NCBI GenBank assembly: GCA_009823395.1
Contig: CM020509.1
Location: 9,289,501-9,353,500, forward strand
From: Thamnaconus septentrionalis
Taxonomy: Eukaryota > Chordata > Actinopteri > Tetraodontiformes > Monacanthidae
Length of the DNA: 64,000 bases
Direction of reading: 5' to 3'
Shown here piece by piece: positions 34,241 through 57,641 of the stretch. Each line of letters opens with the position of its first letter. Positions within the stretch are counted from its first letter, which is position 1. A program made the translations under genes and the position numbers. The notes under the pieces were generated by a model. It worked only from the letters and a program-made list of their open reading frames with translations. It did no database searches and was not told where the DNA came from.

Positions 34241-37200
34241 CAAGTACAATGAATACAGTATGCAAATTTTTTGTCCTCGCGATCTTCCCCCTTATTGCCA
34301 GTTTTCGGTCTGCAGCAGCTGGAGATGGAAATCGCGCACCCTGGGTCCTAGCGCCGGGGTTTAAAAAAAAAAAAAAAAAAAGCCCTACAGGTGAATAACA
34401 AACAGACCCTCCGTGTTTAAATCTTTAAAAGCATGGGACGCCGAGTGAGTCAGATTTAACTGCCATTACGAAGCATACTCTCTTGTTTGTCGACAACTAA
34501 GATTTTTTTTTACCCCAGTATTTTCCTGGGCGAAATTTCTGATTATGTGCACGTGTTACTTAAGAATATGTTGAGGATAAGTTGTATCAAAATGTCTTAT
34601 TTCGTCATTAAAACAGTCGTTCAACATTTTTGGAATATTTACACAATACCTGTAGATTATGTGTATATGAATGGGAGCATTCTCTTTAATGGTGTTGTTT
34701 TTTGATTTGGGGGCGGAGATGCGAGCTGCTCAATGAACAAACCGGTGGTGAATAGTACAGGTCTCCCACCTTCAAAACTCATCAAATACACAATCCAACA
34801 ACCTTAAAAATGTCCTCGTGGACAAGTTGTGACCTGCACATTCACCACCTTATGAAACAATAAGTTGACATAACGAGACAGAGTTGTTTTGAAGACAAAT
34901 GCATAGCCGGAACTACATACCTTCTGGACAGAGAGATTTAAAAAGTGCCGGTTTAGAGCAGCTACTCCCGTAATCGAAACAATACGTATGTTAAGAAGAA
35001 GCTGAGTCTGATCATTTCAGACTTTGTGGTGGATAGTGATGGTGATTTCTTCTTGACTAACCATGATCGAGAGCCAAAAACCAAGTGACTACTGCACTGT
35101 AAGATTTGATTCATGTGATTTGGCCCAGTGGTTTACTCAAGAGAGCAGTTTCCAGCAGTTGCTTTAGAATGTTACCTACAGTATTATTTCATAGTGTGAA
35201 TGAGCAGGTCGCAGCTTGTCCAAAAGAGCATCGTGGATTTGATGAGTTTTGAGGTAGGGCGATGTACCAGCTAATGTGACTATATGGATTATGGCAGAGA
35301 CTGTGCAAAAACTCCACACGTGTTAATTTGACCGTCTGACAACAGGCAGGGAAAGCTACTGTTATTGTTTTATTTCTTCAAAAGTCTGATTCTCAAACCT
35401 TTTCACGCTAATTAGCCTTAGACATACATTACAATTGCTTAAAATTTGGTTTGTCTTGTAATTCGACATTGCATATAATTTGGCATAACACCCACAATTG
35501 CAGACAGTCATCCAAGGAATGTACTGCAGTGAAATGTAGTGGACTGAAGTATACAAACAGAAGTATGTGATTTGGAAGAGAGATGAGGGGTCCAGCACAT
35601 CAGAGGGCAAAAATGCGAGCGCACTGGTCTTATGAAAGTGTTGCCTGTCGTACTGCAAGGCTTGGCAATGATGCTCTGCATTTAAATAACAAAGACTGAC
35701 ACTTTTTTCTTCTTTTTTTTTTTTTAAACTAAAAATGTGCCTGCATTCAGAAGCTGTGGACAACATTGAGAATCGAGAGGCTTTTAGCAGTGTCCGATTG
35801 TTTCAGCCATGAGATGTGTTCAAGCAGGACCTAACGCGTTTCACAAGCTCTCTTGGAGTCCGATCAGGAATTTGAAGGTTACAAAACATGGGGTGAACCT
35901 CTTTTTATTTACGGGGAGAGGAAAACTACCCATTTATTTGGTAAAAAGGGGAAACAAATAAACAACTTAACTCAAGTTTAAAATACGGTTTGTCTTCCAA
36001 TTTGTCTTTTGGTTTGCCTGAAACCATTAATTTCCAGAGTAAGAGGAGGAGTAGGAAAACATCCTTTGTCAGGTAACTGATGAGGAGTCTGGCTTGGTGT
36101 TGTGTCATTACATCCCCCTGCAATCCACACGTGCAACGCAATAATGTTTTTTTTTTATTAATAATATTTCTAAAGAGACACTGTCAATCAAGTCCATTAT
36201 GTCCCGCTTGTCATGACACTGGCCTCCTTAGACTCAGAGTTTGATTCCATTTCCAATTTTCTCGCTGCATTCCGGCAACAGATATTGATTGAGCTGAAAC
36301 TCAATGTGTGCTAGGGTGCAAATTTATACCAGAAGCAAAATGTAGTTGGCAGAAGTCATCTAGCTCCTCTGCTAACTAAGTAACAGCATCTTAAAGTTAA
36401 ATCTACAGTTACATGCCCTGCCACACTTAACATTGACAGAACCGTGGACTCTGGACACAGAGTTTGTGTTGTTTTTTTTAACATTACAGTTGTTGTATTT
36501 TATTAACAACTTGGCAGTCTGAGGTTGCCAGCCAATCAAATATTCAAACAAAAAGAAAAAAATGGGCAAGGAACTAAAAAGAACTGGCAACTGGATGCTT
36601 GATGAATGTTTGACCTTTCATCCAAACACTTCTTCACAAAATAACTTGAGAAAGTTAGGGACACTCGCATACTTTACCTTAGTGAGGAACACCTTGAATG
36701 CGGTCCTACGAGTTGTTTTGTTATGGTGATGGGGTGTTAAACTCTTATCAACACAACATAACCTCATCAACACAAATTTATGGGATGTTCTCCTGCCCAG
36801 CAATCATTGAATTAAGATTATTAATTAAGTCATCTGAGGAGGGACCTCATTGTAATTGCACAGTAAGTGGTCAGCAGTTGCCTCTGTTTAAGAGGGGTTG
36901 CTTGTGTCACTCCTCTGTCAACTTATTTGTCGTCCCACCATGTTTCTGCTGCGTGTGTGAGGACTTCTCGCTGTTGTAAACAGTCAAACAGAGGCAGGGT
37001 TTGGAATGTGTTTGATGTTGTGTTTGCAGAAAATCCTCCTGGGTTTCTCTGATAGAATGCATTTCTAGAATCAAGCACAATCCTTGGCATGCACACATGC
37101 CAGAATCAAGTTATCTCATCTTACTTTGCTAATAGGTTCACCCATTTATCTACACAGAGGTGTTATTGAGATGCCTGAGATGGCACTTACTGTCAGCACG

Positions 37201-40200
37201 CTTGGATGGCTAGATTATTTTCATAAATTTGGGTTGTCTCAAGTTTGAATTGATTAATTTTTAAGTGTTGTTTTCTGTTTTGATTAGCTCGATGACACTC
37301 AAAATTAAATCAGTTGCAGCAAACCATGTGACATTGTTAACTACGTGTGTAGGCGATGAGTCAGATACATGAGTTCAAGAGAATGTGTGATCACCAAAAG
37401 AAAGAGCATAATTATGTTAGGGCATCATCAACAAGAATCGCTGGCAAAGCTGAAATTTCCTCATATAGGTCGTCAAATAAACCAGGCAAAAGCAAATCAG
37501 CAGGATGCCAAGAGGACTTCAGCAAAATGCCCCGATAATGCTAAATTAATTTGCACTATGCAGAGTACTGCTAGCATTAGATTGAACATAACAAGGACTG
37601 TAACAAACACGTTGAACTATGTATGCCAGACACCTGGATCACATCAGGTGGGATTAGCTAATACCACAAACGAACTGCACCTTCATTCACACCTTTCCAA
37701 ACAAATTGCCCTGACGGTAAAAACCAACAGGAGATTGACGCAAACGTAACGACGCCGGTGTAAAAGTACCCTTATTAGTGGCTCCAGAAAGTAGCTGCAG
37801 TCACACATGTAGTACACGTAAGTGCCGCTGTTAGTGATGCAATGGCCCAGTTAGCGAGTCTGGATTTAACTAGCGAGATGTAAGAATTCACCAAAAATGG
37901 AGCAGGTAATTGCGAGAGTCTGGGTGGCCGCCATCCTGCAGCGGCACTGTTGCCATATCAGACATGCATAACCTCAGTCTTCTTTCACGCTCAGCTACAG
38001 GTTGGCGATGCATCCTGCCCATCAAGAGACAATACAAGACGCCCAGAAAATGGAATACCTCTGCAGACCGGAGCCGCCGACACAGGCTGGTATTTAAGTA
38101 TTGATGAAGTCATCACCTAATGAGGGGAGTGCATAACTATTCTCAGGAACGAGGGCTTGGTCACTCTAGATAACCTGTAATTTTAGAATACTGGAAAATG
38201 TGTATCGTACTCGTACTCAGGTTTGCTGATAGAATGTTTTGTATGGATAATTTGATGGAGGTATCTCCTCATGGCTGCGATGCTACGAAACAATTGTAAA
38301 CTCAAAAGCCTTCTTTTAAAGGCGGAAAGTGTGACACAGACCTTTATAGTGGGATTAACAAGCAGGAAGTGGATTTTCACTCACTGCTCGTCACTATGTA
38401 AGAGCTTTGCGAGAATGACAGCCTATTTTTTCTTTTTCACAAGTTCGCACAAGAAGGGAGCCATTAAAACAGCTACAGGCATGTATAGTGATTCTACTGC
38501 CTCGTTAAATAGAGAAAACGCAACACTTTGGAAAGTCACACGATCGCATTAATTCAGTCATGATCAGTGTTTACATGCACATTAATCAGGTTTTTTCCCT
38601 AATCACAAAAAAGGCTATATCCTAATTATGCTGTTTCCATGGCTATTGGATATGAATATTCATACTACTGTATCTTACCTCACCTTAAAGCAGTCTTTGC
38701 AGACACATTTTGAAAAATGGCGTTCATGTAGTTTCCACTGTGTATCCTAGTATAGTACCTAAGTATTCACCAGAAAAGGAGGATTCTTCAAGCCATTCAG
38801 AGAAGGGAGAGCCACCCTAAATATTACCATGGACGGAACAGGGATTTTGGAAGCAGTTGCGTGGCAGTGATTAGTGGGAGGAGACTTTTGATAGACACTA
38901 GTGATGGAAGACGGAGAGAAAACGTGAGGATGTCCCTTGGATCTTTGAAAAAATTATGTGAGATAATGAGCAAGAAGAATGCATCCAGAGAATGAGTCAA
39001 TGTTCCTTACACTAGAGATCTGCAAGAAGCAATAGCATTGTGTTCACAAAACCACTGTCAGACCTTACTTTTGCAAACTTGTACTCCAAAAAAGGCTCCT
39101 GAAACCCAATTAATTTCACCATCTCAGAAAAACAAAGAAGATGTAATTTGGTAAATCAAGCCGGACTGTGCTGTTTATGTGAAGTATATCAAACTTGGAA
39201 TACTTTTGTATTCTGAATAAAAGTGGAATACAAAGTGTGCATGTAAAGGTAGTGAATGGCTGATTGGAGAGTTTGACTTGGTCAGCACCAATTGGTCTGG
39301 TTGTGATGACAAGGATACTCTTTGGTGTTGGAGAAACAGAGGACACAATTCTCTGTCTCTGAAATGAGGCTTAGATTATTCAGAGCATCCATGATTAATT
39401 CAACCTTTTATGAGAACCCTGTATGCGATCCTTCAGTTCCGCTGCATATCTCCACTTCAAATCTCTTAAAGTAGAGCTGCCATATGTATGACGCCTCCTA
39501 TCTCTGCACACTTTGATAAGTAGGCCATGCAGAAGTAAAACACATTAAATAAAATTCATTGTTAACATCTCTGTTGGAAATTTTTTTCAGGTTGGGACAG
39601 GGCAAACTGAGAAAGAAAATGAAAATTTCAGGACTTTAGGAAACAACATAATGGATAAATGAAAGGTGGAAATAAAATTGGGTAATAAGTGATTACGTCA
39701 CAATTGTGTATGAATGGGATATCAGTTTGCTCGTTCACTAGCCTTGACAGAAGCGATTTATCAATTTCGAGAAAACTTTCAGGCCAAACTGTGCAGCTTT
39801 TAAGAGAAAAGTTTTTTGGTGTGCAAATGAATTTTTCACCATCAATGACTCACAATATCATCAAAAGAATTGAGAGAAATCAATGCATGTTTCAAGGATG
39901 AAAGCAACCTTTGAATGCTTGTGACCTTCAATCCATCAGGCAGAACTGCAAAAAAAACAACAAAAAAACGAATGTGATTCCTTGAAGGGTGCATCCTGAA
40001 CTTAGACAAAAATGTTGGAAGTTCACTGTATTTATAAATGCAAGTGAGCAACAAAAAGTTGCCAATGTTCTTTTGAGATGCTGCCCTAAATGGGCCTTTG
40101 GAAAGTGATTGAAAATTATGAGATTTCCCTCGAGCCAAGGAGAAAAGATACTAACCAGATTGCAGTGTTCACCATCCAACATCTGTGGTTCACAAAACAC

Positions 40201-40842
40201 ATGAAATTGAATCTTCCATACAGAAAAGGTACATAGACACGTACATACAGACAATGCCTTTTTCACAACACGTGGCTGCTAATCCCAACAGGATAATGTG
40301 GAGCCATGTTCTGTGCTTCTTTCTAAGAGCATACAGGTTTACAAAGAGTGGGGCTCTTGACTATGAAACTTAGCTGCTTTTGGGGACACAATTTAACAAG
40401 AGAGACCTGGACTTACAGTGAAAGTAAAGTCAACTGCCAAATATGTAAGGGTCAGAAATTACACTTTGAAACTTGAACAATACCCCTTTATCCCTCAAAT
40501 CCTAATGCCCACAAAGCGTTACCGACTGATCACGTTCTGAGCTGATCTGAAATGACCTTGCATAAAAAAGTTGACAGGCAGCAGTTGCGCTAAGTCAGAA
40601 AATGGGACCTTGCCAGCTTTTGATGACTTCAAGGAAGCACCACCACCCTCACCCCCTCACATTTTTTAAGAAAACTCTGCACTTTATATCAAGTTCTGGG
40701 CCATCACATTCCACCTGAGAGTCAGGTGTGGAATATTAAATAAGGGCCGTTTAACTAAACTGCGCTCTGGCTCTATTTGTCGTTAAGCACTGTGAATGTG
40801 CACAGTCGGTGTGTGTTTGACCCACAACTGGTGAGATGCACT

Positions 40843-41298
40843 CAAAGGTGGCAAAAGTATTCACATTCTGTACTTGAGTAAAAGTACAAATACTTGTGTA
40901 AAAATACTCTGGTAAAAGTAAAAGTACTGATTCAACCCCTTTACTTGTGTAAAAAAGTAGGAAAAGTACGTGTAAGTAAGTAAAAAGTAAATGATTTTTT
41001 GCAATAAATGAAACAATATGTTCATTTACACTTTTAATAAGATTAGCATGGGAGTCAGCTAGAGCCTATCACAGCTGTCATAGGGCAAAAGCAGGGTACA
41101 CCTTGGACAAGTCATTCTATAATAATCTCCTTCTAAAATATGATCAACTTTTATATTGAACTGCACAATAGTATAATTCAAATAGTAGGGAGTAAAAGTA
41201 AAAAGTCATCAGAAAAAGAAATACTCAAGTACAGATACCTGAAGAATCTACCTAAGTCCACTAACAAAGTATTTGTACTTCGTTACTTCCCACCTCTG
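40843..41298. mobile_element. Non-autonomous hAT MITE
   Basis: The left end starts CAAAGGTGGCAAAAGTATTC and the right end finishes ACTTCCCACCTCTG. These are inverted-repeat ends of a common fish hAT family rich in AAAGTAC/TACTTG motifs. The flanks are GATGCACT (40835-40842) and GATGCACC (41299-41306), an 8-bp target duplication with one change. A 65-bp piece of the dispersed repeat (41049-41115) is inserted in its middle. Confidence 0.8.
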
Positions 41299-41414
41299 GA
41301 TGCACCTGACAGCGACGCTTACCGTGGGAAACATCCCTGCTTGAAAAATCCCAATCCCCAAAGTTTTCTTTAAATAAAAAAATTAAAAAATAAAATAAAA
41401 TAAAATCCACTCAC

Positions 41415-42000
41415 TTGGCTGCTGGCCGTTGAAATGAAGAAGTCAGGGACGGTCATACATCCGATCCGATCCGATCCGATACGTCGCTCTCTTCGCATGG
41501 AAGGGGGAAGGACGTAGGAAAGAGGGCTCGAGTGACGAACTAGAGGTGGCGGAAAGCGGCTGCCTCTTCACCGCTGGCAGCTCACGAGTTGCTGGGTCAT
41601 CGCTAACTAACAACCGCGCCGTGTGATCGGCCGAACGAGGGGGACAAAACATCACAGGAGAGCCCGACCCGAAGTGAGGGGAGTGGGTGGGAGCGATGGG
41701 AGAGAAGAGCTCGTACGAGGTACGAGGCTGTGGCGGCGGTGGTGACGCCACTTCGCCAGTATCCAGGCAAGTGTGAGACCCGCCAGGGTCCGCCGAGTCT
41801 CGGAGACACGTTTGTGCAGCGGAAACCGCAGCGGCGAAACTACGAAGAGAGGCAGCGTGGAGCTGCGCTCAGCTCTATGGAACAAGCCAGTGAATGTCAC
41901 ACTGACGGCGCCGTCCTTCGCATCGACGAGCCGGGCTTAAAGGGACGACGCGGTCGCGAGCTTCCCGCCCGGGGTTTTATGCAGTGATCCACGTATTAAA
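41415..42000 (-). promoter_or_regulatory. bcorl1: CpG-rich block, possible most-upstream bcorl1 promoter
   Basis: A CpG-dense block with a consensus minus-strand donor (CAGCCAA|GTGAGT) ending at 41415. If it is a bcorl1 first exon, bcorl1 and cstf2 would be head to head about 1.5 kb apart. A short tandem CCGAT run is at 41460-41480. An unrelated non-coding transcript is the alternative. Confidence 0.4.
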
Positions 42001-42009
42001 GCCGGACGG

Positions 42010-43430
<1,421 letters not shown>

Positions 43431-43502
43431 TTAGCCTGTTTAAGAAAAACGGAAATTGTTCCAACTTGACTTCCTGGTGTCACATGCATTTCTTTCCCCA
43501 AC

Positions 43503-51484
<7,982 letters not shown>

Positions 51485-51889
51485 GGATTCAGTTGATGAA
51501 AGCTTTTAAGAAGGCAAAGAAGTTTTTTTTTTATAAATGTCATTACTTCAAACATATCCATCCCTGGAAAAAAATTAGAAGCATACTCATTTTGTCACAG
51601 AATAAAAGTTCTTATCTATTTTATTCCCTCCTGTAGGAACTGGGTCTCCTCCACTTTGTCACCTGCTGCTTGAACAGATCTGAGGACGTCTCCTTAGTTT
51701 TTTTTTTTATTATTTCTTCGTTGTATGTTCTGTTTTTTGTATGAGAACACAAGGCTGCAGAAAGATTAATAAACAGAATCCTAAGTAGTCAATGAGAGTT
51801 TGAATGTTGTTAAGTTTGAATCTTTTTTTCTTCAAAGGTGACAGTTATTTTTTGTTTTTGGAAAATGTTTGTCAGGTTATTGTTCTGTC

Positions 51890-51895
51890 AATAAA
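51890..51895 (+). terminator. cstf2: Main poly(A) signal of cstf2
   Basis: AATAAA about 405 nt after the stop. Earlier AATAAA copies lie at 51601-51606 and 51768-51773. The downstream TGTTTATTCTCCGTG is moderately U/GU-rich. Confidence 0.6.
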
Positions 51896-51932
51896 ACACA
51901 TTAATTAAACAGACATGCATTGCTTTAAACTG

Positions 51933-51938
51933 TTTATT
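51933..51938 (-). terminator. nox1: Poly(A) signal of nox1
   Basis: Minus-strand AATAAA about 925 nt after the nox1 stop. The following minus-strand TGTCTGTTTAATTAATGTG is a good U/GU-rich downstream element. It overlaps the region where the cstf2 transcript should be cleaved. Confidence 0.6.
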
Positions 51939-52861
51939 CTCCGTGACCTTACATTTTGACTCCGGAAGTTGTACAAAAACAAAAGTAAAATATATACACA
52001 TTCATCCCATCTGGAAATGACTAACCACAGGTTACGTGACTGACTAGTCGTATTGGTTGACACCAACAAGGAAGTAAGAAAACAATGACGCTCTGCAAGA
52101 AGCCTTATCAGCGCACCGACGATGTGCACCTGTGCACGTCATTCCCCTTTTCCCTCAATGATCTTGACACAGTCGAGAATACAAAGTGTTTCCCTGGCTA
52201 AAAGTCAGAAAGTACCTGGTCACGTTGAAGGTAAAATATGACTTGATACATTATTACTCAGATAACTCCATATATTGACAAAGAACCACAACATAATCAC
52301 CAAGTCCCTAAAATACAAAAAAAAAAAAAAAACAGAACCCGAAACGTCTTTTTGGCCAAGATTGATTGTAGATGAAGTCTTCAGGGCTTGGGATTTAGTA
52401 ATTAAAAAATAATGGATATAAAATGAACTAGACTGGTATAAGTTTTTTTTAAGGAACAGTTGCAGTAATTGTGTATCACTTGTATCTTTTCAGTCCAGTG
52501 CCTTAAAGGTGTGTGCATAAAAAGCTTGTACGGTAACAGTAAGTGTTACACTTCCTGGTGTTGGCACGAGGTCTCGGGTCATACACAAGTCTCATTACTT
52601 CAGCAGAAGTGCACTCAATGATAACAAATCTGTGACTGACCATAAAAGCTGGGTGATGCGGAAAATCCACCAGTTTTTTTTCAGCCAGAGGAGTGGAGGC
52701 CTGAGCAGTAACGTAAAACTTTCTCATCGCTAATATGACGCTTCAAAACACACCCAGCCGTTGACAGGTGTCAACCAGCCTAGTCATTATCGTTAGGTAA
52801 TCCGAAAAAAGAACATCTCTGACAACAGTCTTTTGATGAGCCCAGTAATGGCTTTTCTTGT

Positions 52862-55800
52862 TCAGAAGTTCTCCTTGTTAAAGTAAAATTTGGTTTTGCG
52901 AGGATCCACTTCCGAGAATTTGGCACATTTCTTTTCCAAGACTTTTCCCAGAGCTTCAGGGCCACATAGGAAAGTTCCAACCACAGATCTGCAGACAGGA
53001 GCAAAACAAAAAGACCAAAGTTAGAATTCCAGGTGTAATGATACCGTCAATCTATATTAATTTAGAAATAAAGACATTTTAGAATATCCTACAACACAAA
53101 CATGCTTGCGGTTTTTAAAATTATAATGATTTGTATACCACAAGAAAGAAAGTTACATTGTCTCAGTTAAGGACAATTATCATGGAGTTGTTGGACTTTT
53201 CAGTCAACATTTCTAACTAACAATTAAAAAAACAACTCAAGAAATGTAATCATGCCTATCTTATTGAGAGTAGAGTTTAACAGAAATATGTGAATTGTGA
53301 ATATATTCTGAAACAAAGTGAGCCACTGTTTGGGCCTGGTGGTGTGACGGAGGACTTGATCTTACGTTGGGTTCTCTTTGCGAACTATCTCGAACTCCTT
53401 GTCCCAGGCCGGTCTGCCGTAGTGGGTTTTCTGTTTGAGCCCGGTGACCACATCTTTGTCATGATCCACATAAACCGTCACATGGTCAGCCTGCAACAGA
53501 CATTGGTGGAAACCAAAAAAAAAAGAAAAAAAGTGAGGACGTTCTCGAAGAGGAATTCATCCGGACGATGGTTTCGGAGCTCAAGGGCCCAACGGACACC
53601 TACGTGACTCTGGTCCCATTTGGTCAGGTAGAGGTTGTAGGTGAGAAAGTCTCCCATTCCTCTCTCCTCCATTTCCTTCTCCAGCACCTGCAGCAAGTCG
53701 GCGAACCACTCGAAGGCGTGCGTTTCCCGGCACAGCCAGTAGAAGTAGATCTGCAACCAGGAAGTGGAGAGGCGGCCGTGACCAACAAAGATCCTTTCAG
53801 AACGGAGTCTGACGCGCCGCCTCGTCACGCTCGGGCCCTATTGTGAGTGCGCCCATTGTTCCCCCGTTGAAAAGGCAACAACGCCAGACTCTCTTTGCCG
53901 GTCGTCAGGTGTAGCGGAGTGTCAACGTGGTGAAACGTGTCGGAATGTTTCGCCGTGAAAAGCCTCTCCCCTGGTGAGGACGTACCTTCCTGGTTCGTAG
54001 CCTGGGGTTGGACTCCTTGAACTTGTACCAGATGGACTTGAGGATGGAGGCGAAGGGGGTGACTCCAATGCCGGCGCCTACCAGCATACTGACCTCGTAG
54101 TCAAACACGTCCTCGCTGGCTGTGCCAAATGGGCCATCCACGCCCATCCTGATAAAGTACAGTAAACCAATTAGGTCAAAAAACAACTGAGGGAATTGGG
54201 TTGAATTTTATGAGTTACAAGAAATCAGCAGGTTGATGACGGCAGCAGATAAGAATAATGCAGAGAGGGGACTTCCTCTTAAAACAAAACACATGCAAAC
54301 AAACAAGCGACAACAAATACATTTTTCCTTGCCGTGGCCACAGGGAGACATCATGACTCTCATAGTTGTGGCAATAAGCTACTAAGCTAATAAGATACCT
54401 GAAATATTTGCACAATTGTTTTTATTATTCTAATTATATTGTAATTTGTTGTATTTGTTTTCAGGGTGACCTCATAAGGTTCAGCCTGTCACCATTCCTG
54501 TGAATGTTAATCTTCACCAAAGTTAATGTTAATCATAAACTTATATTAGTTTGTTTCTACTGTCCTAGGATTAGTGTTACATTAAATGTATTCTTTCCGT
54601 GTCTTGTTTCCACCAAGAACAAAATTCAGGCCAATCATCAAGTCAGAAATACAATAAACATATTAAATACATATCAACAAAGATATGACTTGTAAAAAAT
54701 GTATAAAATGTCGCTTTTTAGAAAAGACAAACGATGGAACATCGGTGGAGAACATCAGTCAACGTTTACACCACGCAGGCTTCAAATAACGTGTGATTCT
54801 CACTTGGGCCCCTGCGCCCCCTCCGGCAGCTTCTCCATGATGTCGATGAGCTTGTCGGTCCAGTCCCCAGCCGAGCGGATGTGGACGCTGAAGAAGTCCT
54901 CCTCGGGGGCCGAGGTCATGGTGAACGGGTGCCACTCCAGCTGGGAGATGGCCGGGCAGTTGAGGAAGACGTACTGGCCCACCTCCATCTTAAAGCCACT
55001 CTTCACCAGCTGCAGCTCCAGCACCTTGGACGGCCGCATGACGATCTGGAGACGGAGGTGAATTACGGCGTTTATTGCAAAGAAAAATAAAAACAGGAGG
55101 AGGTCAGGGAGGTGATTGGAGGAGGAGGAGGAGTGGAACATACCCTCCTGTAGTGGACTGTCTGCAGATACCGGATCAAACGCAGAAGACGCTCGAAGAT
55201 GTACAGCACCATCGGGGCGATCACATACATCCAGGTCTGAGAAGGTGGAAAAACAGATTTGGGTTGAGCGCCCTGAAAAAAAAAGTCTGAAACTCAGGAG
55301 ATGTGCTGCTTCCGAGCGTCTGACCTGAGGGAACCCGCCTGCAAACTGAGGGATGGGGCACTCAGGAATCCTCCCCCAGTCTTGAGAACGGTCTTTACAG
55401 AAGGTGATGTTGTGAGGCGGAGTCGTGGGCTGCTGGCTCCTCACGATGCGCCTGCAGGCGGGTTGGACAAAGCGACTTTAGACACAGTCGGTGGCGAAAC
55501 CAGAGAGGAAGAGGTATTCCGGCAGAACTCTTGGGTCTTACCCGGCTCCGTGGAAGACGAGTCCGGCGAAGAAGATGATGAAGAGGTGGTGGGTGTACCA
55601 GAAGACTTCGAAGTAGCTGCGTCGGATCACCTCCATGGAGGACGTGATGATGAGGATGAGGGCCAGGGTGATGACCACCCCCGTGAGGCCCGCGATGGTG
55701 GTGAAGACAAAGTAGGTGGGGATCTGCTGCGGATCCTGAGAGGAGGAGGATGAAGAAGAAAAGGAGTAAAAGGAGGAAGAAGAAAAAGGAGGAATGAGAG

Positions 55801-57610
55801 GAAAAAGGAGAAGAAGAAGAAGAAAAGGAGTAAAAGGAGGCAGAAGAAAGAGGAATGAGAAGAAAATGAGTAAGAAGGAGATGGAGAAGGAGAAGAAGAA
55901 AGAAAATGAAAAAGTAGATGAACAAGAGGAAGAAGAAGAGGGGTAAACATTAGGGAGGAGTAGGAAAAACATGCTGGTGGTTTTCAGGTGAAGGCGGGGT
56001 TACACCCCGGACAAGTTAACAGTTCATCGCAGGGCCACATAGAAGAACTAAAAACCATTCACACTCGTCTCGTACCTGTGGCCAATTTAAACTTCCCAAT
56101 ACGCCACACGTGTGTGTTTTGGACTGCACGAGAAAGTCGAGCTAAAGAACCGACGCAGACACCCGAGAACATCACGACTGAACCGAAAGAGCCCAGACCT
56201 GCCGATCGGACCCGTTTGGAAAACATTAGTGATTATTGTCATAGGAAATAGTCTGATAACTTACGAGGTTTGTGGTGCGGATGGGGTTCAGGTAGGTGGT
56301 GTTTAGCTGCGGGTCGTCCGCCAGGTTGGATAGGGCCGTGCTGAGGTTGTCGTAGACGCCCTGTCTGCTGTTGTTGTACCACTCCACGTTGAGCAGGTGG
56401 GCGATCATGTGGACGGCTGGCGGGGCACATAAGAAATAGTTTTTGAAAAAAAAGAAAGAAGAGACAGCAATGTAGTTTTGAAATGTCTAACTTAACAATG
56501 TTTGCGGTCGCTGCTCCTGTACTAAAGATTGAGGTTTAGTTCGTCTTATTTGAGGGAAGATAAGATTAAAAGCACCTTGAGTCAATATTTACTCTTCCTT
56601 TTTTATCTCGCCTCCAACTCCCCTCTTTTCAAACTACGACTACTTTGACGATTATGAACTCGGCATATGTCAGATGCTAAAAAAATCAAAGTCTCTGCAA
56701 TTTAAAATGAAAACACGAATCAGTTCTGCGGTATCGCATCACATTTTTTTGTTCACGTTTAGTTCATTTCATTCTTGCCTTATTTACTTTACCGTGTCGC
56801 CAGGACCTAGTTTATCTGATAAGAAGTGAAATCACTCAACCCCAGGATGGACAGGTTGAAAGAATGATGAAGAACATGGCAAACAGACGAGAGTTCTAAA
56901 AGCGTGTGAGTCAGCGTCTTTGAGTCGGATTTTCTGAAAATATTCCACTCTGGCGATTGATTTGCGCTCATGTTGTTTATCTCTCCACAGACATTAAAGC
57001 TCTCCTTTCAGCTCACCTGTCATCAGCGCGATCATGTAGGCCACCAGCTTGTGGAAACTCAGATTTTTGTCCAGTTGTTTCCTCATTGTTCTGCTGCAGC
57101 ACTGAAGAGATAAAAAAAAATAGTAAGGAATCAGTTTCAAACCTTTAGCAGAAACTATGTGGGGCATGTTGGAAAACAAACAGAGAAAATGAGTTGTTGC
57201 ATTCAGGTTTCCGTTCATCAACTAAATACAGATGCTCATGCTCAATGCTCATGCTGTTTTGTAAGGGGGAAAAAAAAATCCCTTCTGAACCATAACCATT
57301 TTTATGAGTCCTAGTTTAAAAAAAAAATGTTTGTGCAAGAAAATACGTAAATGTGTAACATTGTGAAGTGCAGACAAGTGATGCCTACAAAACCTCGCGG
57401 AAGAACAATATCTATCAGTATAATCAAAAGTTTTATTCAATATACTCATTAAACCATGCTCGTCAACAAGGTGAAAACAAAGAGATGGAGGAGAAAATGT
57501 CGCACGTTTTCTATTGCTGGCAAAGAATGAGCGAAAAGTGCGCAAATGGGACTTTTGAATGGCCATTTTAATGACAGTGAAATGAGCGGACTCGCCCTAT
57601 TAAGTCACCA

Positions 57611-57641
<31 letters not shown>

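Larger units (their letters stand above)
26813..41414. other. Non-coding upstream region of bcorl1
   Basis: No coding exon can be supported in 14.6 kb. It probably holds 5' UTR exons and first introns of bcorl1 and regulatory DNA. CpG-rich blocks, two fragments of a dispersed fish repeat, a GT microsatellite and an hAT MITE are listed separately. The stretch 34.4-40.8 kb is AT-rich and I see nothing in it. Confidence 0.5.

Noticed and set aside
41460..41482. CCGAT tandem run as a regulatory array
   Set aside because: Only about four units; too short to claim function.
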